NCBI GenBank assembly: GCA_026712715.1
Contig: JAPOPW010000012.1
Location: 1 to 64,000, forward strand
Reading direction: 5' to 3'
Origin: Immundisolibacterales bacterium
GTDB taxonomy: Bacteria; Pseudomonadota; Gammaproteobacteria; HK1
Length of the DNA stretch: 64,000 nt
The notes beneath the pieces are model-generated. The model made no database searches and was not told the DNA's origin. It worked only from the letters and a program-made list of their open reading frames with translations. The stretch's first letter is position 1. Each line of letters begins with the position of its first letter. Shown one piece after another: positions 47,662 through 57,508 of this stretch. Position numbers and translations under genes: made by a program.

Positions 47662-50600
47662 GTTTCGTCTCCCCGGAAGAGACGGTCGAGTCGATGCACG
47701 AGAGATGCCGCGGGCCGGTCGAACCAGACGCCGCGGTCCATTCCGGCCACGGGGTCCATGCCCCGCACGAAGAGATAGAACGTGCCGCCGATGTGCCGTT
47801 CGTAGTCGTAGTTCGGAACCCGAAGGCCGAGGTAGCGATGCAGGGCCACGATGTACAGGAGGTACTGCAGGGAGTAAACGCTCGCGCCCATCGAGGCGGA
47901 GACCGCCGCGGACGAGTAGTCCTCGGGCGCGGGACCGAGCCAGTTCGACTTGTAGTCGACGATGTACCAGCGCCCGGCGTGCACCACCACGGCGTCGATG
48001 AATCCCCGGAGGTAACCGTCGATCGGCGACGGAGACGGCACGTCCGGGCGGCGGCCCGACGAGGACGGGAACGGGTCGGGATATCCCCCGTCCCGGAGGA
48101 CGGCAGCGAGGCGGTCGCGATCGAGTCCGGCGACGGGAAAGGCGAACTCGAGCTCGACGAGCCGGGGAATCGGGTCGGCGAGGCGGAACCCGTTCGCGCC
48201 TTCGGGCCCGTCCGCCGGAGACGGCGCGCGCTCCGTCAGCCTCACTGCCCGCACGCGCTCCACCAGCGAACGCGCCACGTCGCGCCATTGCGCCGCGAAC
48301 CCGAACGCGGAGAGCGCCTCCCGGCAGATCCCGTCGAGGTCGGCCCGCGGTTCGTCCGACCGGTCAAGCTCTTCGAACATGCGGTGCAGGCAGCTCCCGG
48401 CCGTGGGGCCGCGCGGAAAAGTGAAGGCGGTCCGGCCTTCGTCCGTTTCGCCCGGAAGAGCCCCGTCGTCCTCGATCCTCGACGTCTCGTGCTGATCGTG
48501 GTCCGGGCCGTCGACATCGGTCGGAGCAATCGGCGCCGCGGTCGGATCGTCCGTGGCGGTCAGGGCGGAGAAGCTCGTCAATCGTCGAGTATGCGGGAGG
48601 GGGCGATCGAGCCGGCGCGCGGCGAGCGGAATGGGCGGCGGGGCGGGAAGTACGGTGGGGCGGGCGGACTCGTCGAGGGTCAGCACGCGCACCGAGACCT
48701 GGTCCACTCGAGGCGCCGCGAACGCTTCGACCTCCTCGTGCAGCTTCGAGGCATCGAGGCCGAGAAATCGGGCCTCGGCGGCATCGAGCCCCGCACCCGG
48801 GGAAATCCCGTCCGTCGTTCCCGCCCCGGGTCCCGGATCACCGGCGGGGGAAGAGGCGGATGCGGGACCCGTTTCTCCCCGGTGGAGAAGCCAGGCGAGG
48901 GGAGCGCGCGAGGCGCCGTTCACCCGTCCCCAGGTGACCTCGCACCGGTACTTCGCCCGGGTTAGCCCGACGTAGAGGAGCCGGATCTCTTCGGAGAGCT
49001 CCTCGCGCCGGGCGGCGGCCCGGGCCGTCTCGTCCGGCTCGAGATCGAGAACCTCCGGATAGCCCTCCGAGGCGCTGCCGTGGTAGGCGGCGTGGTCCGT
49101 TCGTACGCGGGAGGGGTCACGCGCGTCCCACGCGAACGGCAGGAATACGATGGGAAACTCGAGCCCCTTCGCGCCGTGCACGGTCAGGATCCGCACGAGC
49201 TGCTCGTCGCTCTCGATCCGGAGCTCGGTATCCTCGTCCCGGGACCGGGCTTCCGCGCGCCGCCGGCTGAACCAGACCGCGAGTGCGGCGGGCGCCATCC
49301 GCTGCTCGGACTCGGCCGACTGGAGGAGCTCGGTCAGGTGGCGGACGTTCGTGAGCCGCCGCGCGCCGTCCCGGTAGCGAAGCAGGCGCGCGGCTCCGCC
49401 CTCGGATTCGACGAGACGCCGGAGGAGGGAGCCGATTCCGCCCGAATGCCAGGCGGACCGCCACTCGCGCACCCGGCCCGACCACTCGTTCCATGCTTCC
49501 TCGTTCTCCTCGAGCTCGAGAAGGCGGGGCGAATCGAGACCGAACGGATCTCCAGCGAGCGCTCCCCGCACCCGCGCCTCGCGACCGGGCTCCACGAGCC
49601 CCCAGAGCAGGCGCTCCATCTGCTCCGCTTCGCGGGAGTCGAACACGCTCTCGTCGCCGACCTCGACGCTCGCGACGCCCCGCTCGCCGAGGGCGTCCGC
49701 GACCAGACGGCCCTGCGCGCGAGTGCGCACGAGCACCGCGATGTCGGCGCCCGTCAGCCCTCCCTCGCGGCCGGCGCAGGGCGGGTCACCGTCGTCGCCG
49801 GACTTCTCATCCCCGGCCCGAAGGAGGATCCGGGCGATTGCCTCCGCCGCCGCGTCCGCCGCGAACCGGGACGCGCCGCGCTTCGGCCATGGCTTCCCGT
49901 CCGGCCTTTCGGGGAGGAGCCGGAATCGGAGCGGACCCTCTCCGTCCGCCGAGGCGAAGCGCGCCGGTGCGCCGTGTTCGCGGCCGGGCGCCACCGGCGG
50001 GTACGCAATCTCGGGCACGACGAATGGGTCGGGCCTTGCGAAGACCGCGTTCACCGCCCCGACGAGGGCGGGCGAGGAACGCCAGTTGCGGTCCAGGGAA
50101 TGGTGCGTGTCCGCCGCGTCGCTTGCCCGGAGATAGGCGTAGACGTCCGCCCCCCGAAACCGGTAGATGGACTGCTTGGGGTCGCCGACGACCAGGAGCC
50201 CACCCGGGCCGGGGTGGTCGTGCCCGCGTTCGGAGGCGGGACGCCTCTCGTTCCCTTCGTCCGGACGACGCCCCCCCGGAACGTCGCGATCGAAGGCGGT
50301 TCGAGCCGGCGCCGCGCCCCGGGAGGCGTCGCAGACCACCGCGCCGGGCGCATCCACCCCACCCTTCCGAGGGGCGTCGCCCCGCGTTCCGTAGATGCGC
50401 ATGAACACGTCGGCCTGGACCGGATCGGTGTCCTGGAACTCGTCGATGAGGGCGCACGGGTACGCGCGCCGGATGCGCTCCGAGAGGCGCTTTCCACTCT
50501 CGCCCCGGAGGCGATCGTGCAACTCGAGCAGGAGGTCGTCATAGGCGAGGCGCCGGTCCTCGCGGACCCGCCGGCGGATGGACTCGCGCGCCTCGACGAG

Positions 50601-51620
50601 AATCTCGCGACGTGCCGAACGAAGCCAGGCTTCGAGGCCCTCGCGAAGCTCGCCGGCCGCCTCCTCCAGGCGGTCGAGCGCCTCGAACACCGGAATGTCC
50701 GGCAGCTCGCGGCCCTTCTTGCAGGCGGCCTCGAGCGCCTCCGCGCCATACCGCCCGACCAGCCCGGGCGGGGGCAGGAGCGGTTCGGGAGCTGCGAACA
50801 GAGCGTCGATCGCAGCAAGTTCGTTGCCCGTCCGCGGGGCACGGTACCTGCCGCGGTTGAGCCAGCTCCCGCGCAGCACTTCCTCCAGGAACGCGTCCCG
50901 GTGGCGCTCCCAGCTCACCCGGGCCTCTTCGAGCCCGCCCTGCCACGCCGTCTCCAGAGATTCGACCGGAGCGGCGAGGGGCTTTCCCCCTTCGATCCGA
51001 AGGTCCGGCTTTGCCCGCCACTGCCGGACCCAGGCGGCAAGGTCGGCGGGCCGGAACCCTCTCTCCACGGCGTAGCCCGTGAGGGTCTTCGAAGCGGGGT
51101 ACATGCGCCGGCGCCAGAAGTCGTGCGCCGCGCCCTCGACCAGCCCGGGGTCGTCTCCGCTCATCTCGAACTCGAAGGGGAAGCCGCCGTCGAAGGCGAG
51201 ATCGGAAAGCACCCGCTGGCAGAATCCGTGGATGGTGAACACGTTGGCGCGGTCGATGTCCTGAAGCGCGGTATCGAGGCGCCGGGCCGCGGCAGCGGAA
51301 TCGAACGCGGGGTCCTCCAGCCAGTCGGCGAGGAGCTCGAATGCCTGAGAGCCTTCCTCCGCCTCCCCCGTCGTGACCGCCCTCCCGGCGGATCGGAGCG
51401 TCTCCCGGATGCGATCGCGGAGCTCGGCGGTCGCCGCCCGGGTGAACGTGACCACCAGGACCTCGTCGAGCCGCAGGCTTCCCTGCACCACGATCCCGGC
51501 GACGATCCCGGTGAGCCTGCGGGTCTTGCCGGTGCCGGCGCTCGCCTCGACGAGGTTCATGCCCGAGCCACGGGCGAAGAGGCCATCCGGGTCGCTCCGG
51601 GGTGTGCCGGAGGCGCTCAC
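47658..51620 (-). CDS. recB: Exodeoxyribonuclease V beta subunit RecB
   Basis: NLVEASAGTGKTRRLTGIVAG, ALIDEFQDTDPVQADVFMRIY, VVGDPKQSIYRFRGADVYAYLRA, TVHGAKGLEFPIVFLPFAW, nuclease motif GFIDAVVVHAGRWYIVDYKSNWLG. Confidence 0.95.
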   Translation of the reverse strand: MSASGTPRSDPDGLFARGSGMNLVEASAGTGKTRRLTGIVAGIVVQGSLRLDEVLVVTFTRAATAELRDRIRETLRSAGRAVTTGEAEEGSQAFELLADWLEDPAFDSAAAARRLDTALQDIDRANVFTIHGFCQRVLSDLAFDGGFPFEFEMSGDDPGLVEGAAHDFWRRRMYPASKTLTGYAVERGFRPADLAAWVRQWRAKPDLRIEGGKPLAAPVESLETAWQGGLEEARVSWERHRDAFLEEVLRGSWLNRGRYRAPRTGNELAAIDALFAAPEPLLPPPGLVGRYGAEALEAACKKGRELPDIPVFEALDRLEEAAGELREGLEAWLRSARREILVEARESIRRRVREDRRLAYDDLLLELHDRLRGESGKRLSERIRRAYPCALIDEFQDTDPVQADVFMRIYGTRGDAPRKGGVDAPGAVVCDASRGAAPARTAFDRDVPGGRRPDEGNERRPASERGHDHPGPGGLLVVGDPKQSIYRFRGADVYAYLRASDAADTHHSLDRNWRSSPALVGAVNAVFARPDPFVVPEIAYPPVAPGREHGAPARFASADGEGPLRFRLLPERPDGKPWPKRGASRFAADAAAEAIARILLRAGDEKSGDDGDPPCAGREGGLTGADIAVLVRTRAQGRLVADALGERGVASVEVGDESVFDSREAEQMERLLWGLVEPGREARVRGALAGDPFGLDSPRLLELEENEEAWNEWSGRVREWRSAWHSGGIGSLLRRLVESEGGAARLLRYRDGARRLTNVRHLTELLQSAESEQRMAPAALAVWFSRRRAEARSRDEDTELRIESDEQLVRILTVHGAKGLEFPIVFLPFAWDARDPSRVRTDHAAYHGSASEGYPEVLDLEPDETARAAARREELSEEIRLLYVGLTRAKYRCEVTWGRVNGASRAPLAWLLHRGETGPASASSPAGDPGPGAGTTDGISPGAGLDAAEARFLGLDASKLHEEVEAFAAPRVDQVSVRVLTLDESARPTVLPAPPPIPLAARRLDRPLPHTRRLTSFSALTATDDPTAAPIAPTDVDGPDHDQHETSRIEDDGALPGETDEGRTAFTFPRGPTAGSCLHRMFEELDRSDEPRADLDGICREALSAFGFAAQWRDVARSLVERVRAVRLTERAPSPADGPEGANGFRLADPIPRLVELEFAFPVAGLDRDRLAAVLRDGGYPDPFPSSSGRRPDVPSPSPIDGYLRGFIDAVVVHAGRWYIVDYKSNWLGPAPEDYSSAAVSASMGASVYSLQYLLYIVALHRYLGLRVPNYDYERHIGGTFYLFVRGMDPVAGMDRGVWFDRPAASLVHRLDRLFRGDET

Positions 51621-54600
51621 TGCATCGCCTCCACCAGGGGCACGAGGAGCCGGTCCGCGAGCGCCTCGAACGGCTCGGCGAAGGGATCGCGCCCATCGTA
51701 GACGAGGCGGAGGTAGGGGTCGCGCTCCAACTCGCCGTCGCGGCTGAAGGAACCGGGGCTCGGCGACCAGGTCTCGCGCGCCTTCTCCCGGGCGACGGCT
51801 TCGTCCACGCCGCGCGCCGCTTGGCCGGCGTAGGCGAGCGATGTCTCGGGAAAGAAGCGAAGCGGGGAGGAGCGTCCCTCGCGCCACACGTCGAGCCACG
51901 CGAGCAGCCGCTCGCACGCGTCGTGCGGGACGGCGAACGAAGTCGCGCTTGCCGCCCCCTTCTCGATGAAGAGCGCCACGGCATTCGTCGTGCGGTGTCC
52001 GGATGCCGCGAGAGCGAGCAGCCGGAGCCACGTGTCGATTCGATCACGGGCCCGGAGAGTTCCCGGCCGCCACCACACCAGCCCTCCGGGTCCGGCGTTC
52101 TCGACGGCTCCGGTCACCCTGAAGCCGCCAATCTCGAAGTCGATCTCGACCGGAGGAGCCCCGAGCGCGTCGCGATGGCGGTCCAGCGACCGGTGGAGCC
52201 CCTCCATTTCTCCCCAGATCCGTTCATGGACGATTCCGCCGAGCGCCGCCTGGGGCAATCGCCCGGTTCCTCGCTGCACGGACTCGTCACGGCCGCGCGA
52301 CACCCCCGCTTCCATCCGCTCCAGGATGTCGGACCGGAGTCGGTGGCGATCGAGGAGGTCGACATCGAACGGCTCCTCGTCGTCGAGGGTGGTGTCGTCG
52401 AGCTCGAGCCGCACGCCGAGCCTTGCCCGCAGGAACCATCGCGTCGGGTTGGCGAAGAAGCCCAGGAGCTCGGGGAGCGAGACCCGGAGCGGGAGGTCTT
52501 CGAGCTCCGAACCGTCTTCCGGGAGCGCCGCGTCGAATCGCGACGCCGACGCGGGCTCCCGGGTTCCGGAAACGAGGGTGCGAGCCGCTTCGCACATGCC
52601 CGTCGAATAGCTGAACAGCTCCTCGTCGCCCGCATGCGCCGCGACGCTCCCCGGCCCCGGTGCTGCCGTCGAGCCGTCCACGGTTTCCCGCGTGCTCGAG
52701 AAGTATCGGGGGCTGAATGGCTGCAACGGATGCTCCACTACGAACGATTCGCCCGGAAAGCGTCGTTCGAGGTAGTCCCGGAGCTCATCCACCACCGTTG
52801 CGGGGGGGATCGGCGCGTCGTCGCGCGGCCCCCGCCCCGTATAGCTCACGTGGAAGGCGCGGCGGGACGCGAGGAGCGCTTCGAGGAAGACGAACCGGTC
52901 CTCGTGACGCACGTCCCGGTCTCCGCGCCGCGCCGGGGATGCCGCCACGAGGTCGAACGAGGGGAACGACGGCGCGCGCGGAAACGCGCCGTCGTTGAGT
53001 CCGATCACGCAAACGACCCGGGCGGGGAACACCTGGCCCGGGGTGAGGCTGGCGACGGTCACCGCATCGGCGAGCCGGACGGGTTCGCCGGGCGGTGCGT
53101 CGGCAAGCTCGCGAAGCACGTGGCGCACGACGTCGAACCCGACTGGAGACTCGGACCGGGCGGCCTCCCGCTCGAAGCTCTCCACGAGCTGGAGCAGCTT
53201 CCGCGCCTCATCCTCGAACGATGCGGCGGCCGAAGACCGCGGCGCCGCCGTCGCGGGGCCGGGGTCCGCCCCGGCCCCCGCGAAGAAGCGACCGATCTCC
53301 TCGCGGAGCGCCCCGACCCATTCGCGCGGGTGCCGCTCGCCCGCGAGGCGCTCGCGCAGCTCGAACACCTGCTCGCAATAGGTCACGAGCCGCCCGAGGA
53401 GGGCCGCCCCATCCATGCCGGACTCGAACCCGCCCACCCGGGGCGGACAGGGAACCAGCCCGGCCACCAGCTCGCCCGGATCGGGGAGGGCGTAGCCGAG
53501 CAGCAGACGCCTCAGCCCCTGCCGCCACGAATGCTCGCCGGTCGCGGGGAGGCCTTCCGCCTCGCGGTGCGCCGCATCGGCCCCCCATCGGATGCCGGCT
53601 TCGCGGACCCAGCCGCGAATGGAGGGAAGGTCCGACTCGGCGATCCCGAAACGGGTCCGCACCGCCTCGGCCTCGAGGGGAGCGAGCACCGCTTCCGCTC
53701 CCAGTCGCGAGCGCGGCATCGAGAGGAGCTCGAAGAACGCGCGTACCGCCGGCGATGCGATGAACCGGCGGCGGGCCGCCCGGAACGGAATGCGTGCCGC
53801 CGCCGCGAACACCGCCTCCACGGCGGGACCGTAGCGGTCGAGCTCCGGGGTGAGCACCAGGACATCGGCCGGCGCGAGGCCGGGGTGCGCATCGAAGAGC
53901 CCGAGGAGGCGGTCGTGCAGGACTTCGGCCTCGCGCACCGGCGAATGACAGATGTGGATCCGGATCGAGTCGTCCCGTTCCGGAGCCCCCTCCCCTTGCG
54001 CCCCGTTCTCCGCCGATCGGCCCTCCGAGGCAAGGCGAAGCGCGAGCACATCGCGCTGGACCGCGGCGAGCCGCCCGGACCCCTCCGGCGTGACGAAGCG
54101 TTCGTCCTCCGCGACGCTCGCAATGTCCACGAGGGAATCGAAGGTGTCGCGGCCGGCCCTCCCCCACGCGGCGAGGAGCTCGTTCCCTTCCGTGAGATAC
54201 CGTTCGGCGGGGTCCGCGCCCTGCGTCCGTCGACCGATTTCGCGCCGCGAGTAGATGTCCCCCCAGTACTCGCGACACGGATTGAGCACGAAGAGGTCGA
54301 GGTCGATGACCTCGCCGATCCCGCGCAGCACTTCGAGATACGAAGGCGAGAGGGAGGGGACCGCGAAGAAGCTCGCCCGCCGGGGCCACCCTTCCGGACC
54401 CGCGCCGCTCTCGAGCGCGGCACGAAACGCATCGATCGCCGCCACCCAGTGGGTAGCCGGGCGCTCCGCCCCCACCACCCGTTGCCAGAGCCGCGCCGGC
54501 CAGCTCGAAGCGTCGCCGCCGTCCCATGCGCGGACCCAGTCCGGCCGATACACCACGCATCGATCGAACACCCGGGCGAGGCGATCCGCGAGCTCGAAGC

Positions 54601-54970
54601 GCTTGCGCGGATCGCCGTCCGCGAGGTACCGCCGGACCGCCGTGCCCGCCCGGCCGTCCGCCGCGAAGGCGGGCAGCAGGTCGTGAATCCGCCAGCGGAT
54701 CTGAGCCGGCGAGAACCCGTGTTCGCGCGGCAGGTTCGCAACCGCGCCCCGCATGAGGGACCAGGCGAACCCGGCGGGGAGCTCGAAGCGAAGATTGGCG
54801 GCGATACCGAGCTCGCGCGCGAGCTCGAACGAGAGCCACCGGCCGATGGTCCGGTGCGGGACGACGATGTGCTCGGGATCGATCGGGTCGCCCGGGTCCG
54901 CGCGCAGGATTTCGGCGAATGCCGACGCGAGTGCCTCCAACCGGTTGGAATGGTGAAGGCGAAGGGCCAC
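51617..54970 (-). CDS. recC: Exodeoxyribonuclease V gamma subunit RecC
   Basis: MALRLHHSNRLEALASAFAEIL..IVVPHRTIGRWLSFELARELGIAANLRFELPAGF; upstream of recB with 4-bp overlap. Confidence 0.94.
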   Translation of the reverse strand: MALRLHHSNRLEALASAFAEILRADPGDPIDPEHIVVPHRTIGRWLSFELARELGIAANLRFELPAGFAWSLMRGAVANLPREHGFSPAQIRWRIHDLLPAFAADGRAGTAVRRYLADGDPRKRFELADRLARVFDRCVVYRPDWVRAWDGGDASSWPARLWQRVVGAERPATHWVAAIDAFRAALESGAGPEGWPRRASFFAVPSLSPSYLEVLRGIGEVIDLDLFVLNPCREYWGDIYSRREIGRRTQGADPAERYLTEGNELLAAWGRAGRDTFDSLVDIASVAEDERFVTPEGSGRLAAVQRDVLALRLASEGRSAENGAQGEGAPERDDSIRIHICHSPVREAEVLHDRLLGLFDAHPGLAPADVLVLTPELDRYGPAVEAVFAAAARIPFRAARRRFIASPAVRAFFELLSMPRSRLGAEAVLAPLEAEAVRTRFGIAESDLPSIRGWVREAGIRWGADAAHREAEGLPATGEHSWRQGLRRLLLGYALPDPGELVAGLVPCPPRVGGFESGMDGAALLGRLVTYCEQVFELRERLAGERHPREWVGALREEIGRFFAGAGADPGPATAAPRSSAAASFEDEARKLLQLVESFEREAARSESPVGFDVVRHVLRELADAPPGEPVRLADAVTVASLTPGQVFPARVVCVIGLNDGAFPRAPSFPSFDLVAASPARRGDRDVRHEDRFVFLEALLASRRAFHVSYTGRGPRDDAPIPPATVVDELRDYLERRFPGESFVVEHPLQPFSPRYFSSTRETVDGSTAAPGPGSVAAHAGDEELFSYSTGMCEAARTLVSGTREPASASRFDAALPEDGSELEDLPLRVSLPELLGFFANPTRWFLRARLGVRLELDDTTLDDEEPFDVDLLDRHRLRSDILERMEAGVSRGRDESVQRGTGRLPQAALGGIVHERIWGEMEGLHRSLDRHRDALGAPPVEIDFEIGGFRVTGAVENAGPGGLVWWRPGTLRARDRIDTWLRLLALAASGHRTTNAVALFIEKGAASATSFAVPHDACERLLAWLDVWREGRSSPLRFFPETSLAYAGQAARGVDEAVAREKARETWSPSPGSFSRDGELERDPYLRLVYDGRDPFAEPFEALADRLLVPLVEAMQ

Positions 54971-56038
54971 TCAGCCCTCCTCGTTCGCGACGCCGTTCGG
55001 GACGTGTCCAATGGCGGCTACCCCGCGCGCCGCGTCGCAATGACACCGCTGATCGTCGAAGAAGATGTCCGCCCCGAACGCCCGCAGGAACTCGCGCTTC
55101 TCGCTTCCTCCGAGAAAGAGCGCTTCATCGATGCGAATCCCCCACCCGCGCAGGGTGCGGATCACGCGTTCGTGGGCGGGCGTGGCCCGCGAAGTCACGA
55201 GCGCCGTGCGGATCGGTGCCGATTCGGGCCCGAACTCCGCCTGGAGGCGATGGAGGGCGGAGAGGAACCCCCGGAACGGCCCCCCCGGGAGCGGCATGCG
55301 CGCCGCCGCCTGTTCGCTTCGCTCGAAGGTGTCGAGCCCGTGGGACCGGTACACCCGCTCCGCCTCGTCGGAAAAGAGCACCGCGTCCCCGTCGAACGCG
55401 ATGCGTAGCTCGCGTTCGTGCCCGGCCCGGCCGTCGCCTTCACTGCCGGCTTCCCTCGGAAGCAGCATGGCCGCCGCGTGCCCGGCCCGGATGGCCTTCC
55501 GGACCGCGCCCGCGTCGGCGGAAAGAAAGAGCTCCGCCTCGAAAGCTCCGAGGTAGCGGTATCGTTCGTCGCCCCCCGCGAATACGGCGCGCCGGATATC
55601 GAGCCCGTGCCGGGCGACCGAGTGGAGCACCCGCATTCCCGCGTTCACGCTGTTGCGCGAGAGGAGGACCACTTCCACCCGGCGCCGGCGCGGCGCGCGC
55701 TCGTTCAGGGCGAGCAGCTTGCGAACCGCGCCGAAGGCGGGACCCTTGCCGAGCGCCTCGTGCTCGCGGGCCGCCTGATAGCGGGCGTATGCCTCGACGC
55801 CGGCGCGGGTGAAGACCCGGTGGCTCTCCTCGAGGTCGAAGAGCGCCCGCGAGGAGATGGCGACGGTGAGGGCGGTAGGCGCCGGATCCACCCGGTCGAC
55901 CAGGATCGGCAGCTCGACTTCGGCATTGCCGACGCCTTCGATTGCGCGCGGCGCCGGCATTCCGACACTCCGTTTCGGCCCTGGCAACGAAAATGGAAGA
56001 AGGTTCATGGACGCCATTGTCGGCGCCTGGTGGCTCAC
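54971..56038 (-). CDS. 5'-nucleotidase (cytosolic 5'-nucleotidase I-like family); start may be 56017
   Basis: LTVAISSRALFDLEESHRVFTRAGVEAYARYQAAREHEALGKGPAFGAVRKLLAL..VEVVLLSRNSVNAGMRV..FDGDAVLFSDEAERVY. Confidence 0.85.
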   Translation of the reverse strand: MSHQAPTMASMNLLPFSLPGPKRSVGMPAPRAIEGVGNAEVELPILVDRVDPAPTALTVAISSRALFDLEESHRVFTRAGVEAYARYQAAREHEALGKGPAFGAVRKLLALNERAPRRRRVEVVLLSRNSVNAGMRVLHSVARHGLDIRRAVFAGGDERYRYLGAFEAELFLSADAGAVRKAIRAGHAAAMLLPREAGSEGDGRAGHERELRIAFDGDAVLFSDEAERVYRSHGLDTFERSEQAAARMPLPGGPFRGFLSALHRLQAEFGPESAPIRTALVTSRATPAHERVIRTLRGWGIRIDEALFLGGSEKREFLRAFGADIFFDDQRCHCDAARGVAAIGHVPNGVANEEG

Positions 56039-56131
56039 CAGGCGAGCCTGTTGCGCAATTGCGACGGTATTCTCTCGGAGCCCCGGGGCCGGCCGCGTCC
56101 GCGCCCACCCCTCTTCGCGGTGGCGGCCCGG

Positions 56132-57289
56132 CTACCGGAGCGCCGCGGAAGCGAGCTTCGCCCCCTCGGCGAGAATCGCGAGCTTCGCCCACACCACGTC
56201 CTCGGCCACGAAGCTGTCGCCCGCGAACGTCCCGAACCCGCAGTCCACCCCGGCGACGAGACGTTCCCGGTCCCCGAGCGCGTCCGCCGCCTCGAGGATG
56301 CGCCGCTTGACCACCTCCGGGTGCTCGACGTAGTTGTTCGTCGACTCGATGACCCCCGCGACGACGATCAGATCGTCGGGAATGGCGCCGGTCCCGAGAG
56401 CCTCGACCTCGTGGGAATGCCGCGGATTGGCGAAAGGAAGGCACAGGGCCCCGACTTTCGCTTCCAGAAGGTGGGGAAGCACGTGCTCGAGGGCCACGTC
56501 CTCGGTGTGCGGGCCGTCCCGGTTGCCCCAGCACGAATGCAGCCGGACCCGATCGCGCGCGATGCCCTCCACCGCGACGTTGATCGCCTCGACGTGCAGC
56601 GCCACCCGCTCCTGGAACTCGGGGATCGAGAGATCCTGGAAGAAGCTCGCCCGCTCCATCGCGAGGTCCGGCGCGTCGATCTGGAGGAGGTACCCCCGGT
56701 CCGCGATGTAGCGGTACTCCTTGCCGATCTCGCGGGCGACGGAAAAGAGGTAGTCCTCGTGCGAATCGTAGTGGTGGTTCATCATCGTCGTCGTCACGAT
56801 GCCGGGCGAGGCGGCGGTCATGAAGGTCTCGAGAAACGCGCCGTCCGCCGCATCGAGGCATCGGCGGAACCCGTCGCACTCCGCCTCCACCCCCGAGAAG
56901 TCCTCGTAGCGAACCTCGGCGATCGCGGCCGGCGGGTTGTAGACCCGCGAGCGCGCCGCCCGGCGGGTCTTCAGAAGTTCCGCCCACTTGGGGTAGAGCT
57001 TCGTCTCGAGCGGCATCGGGCGCTTGCCTTCGCCGCCGAACCCGGTCATCCGCGAGGTCACGTAGGTCTGGAAGCTGACCCGTGGCTGCTCGCCGTCGTT
57101 GCCGATGTCCACCCCGCTCGCGAGCTGGCGGTCCACGACGTGCTGCATCGCGGTCGCGATCTCGCGCGCGAGAAGCGCCTCGTCGACCGTCTCCCCGTTG
57201 TCCCGGGCCACCAGCAGGTCCGAGAGCACTTCCCCGCGCGGGAGGCTCCCCATGTGGGTGGTGAGAATGCGGGACTCGCTGGTCTTCAT
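56132..57289 (-). CDS. Cobalamin-independent methionine synthase (MetE C-terminal-like) family protein
   Basis: ILTTHMGSLPRGEVLSDLL, IGNDGEQPRVSFQTYVTSRMTGFGG, LHSCWGNRDGPHTEDVALEHVLPHLLEAKVGALCLPFANPRHSHEVE. Confidence 0.85.
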   Translation of the reverse strand: MKTSESRILTTHMGSLPRGEVLSDLLVARDNGETVDEALLAREIATAMQHVVDRQLASGVDIGNDGEQPRVSFQTYVTSRMTGFGGEGKRPMPLETKLYPKWAELLKTRRAARSRVYNPPAAIAEVRYEDFSGVEAECDGFRRCLDAADGAFLETFMTAASPGIVTTTMMNHHYDSHEDYLFSVAREIGKEYRYIADRGYLLQIDAPDLAMERASFFQDLSIPEFQERVALHVEAINVAVEGIARDRVRLHSCWGNRDGPHTEDVALEHVLPHLLEAKVGALCLPFANPRHSHEVEALGTGAIPDDLIVVAGVIESTNNYVEHPEVVKRRILEAADALGDRERLVAGVDCGFGTFAGDSFVAEDVVWAKLAILAEGAKLASAALR

Positions 57290-57508
57290 GATCCCTCTCC
57301 CGGCGGGCGCATACTGCGGCAAGCGTATCATTGCGCCGCGGCCGCAACGTGCGCCGGACGGACTGCCACCGCCCGCGACACTCGCCCGCCGCAACGCGGC
57401 CGGACCCGCCCGTGCAACACGACCCGCCGCGGCGAGCCAGCCCGCCGGCGCGCACGTCCGGGAGCGACCTGCCTGCCGCGACCCGCGAGAACGAAGAGGA
57501 GCACCGGC

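Noticed and set aside
51602-55408. 1268-aa plus-strand ORF
   Set aside because: Antisense to recC, which has clear family motifs and operon coupling; composition is low-complexity.
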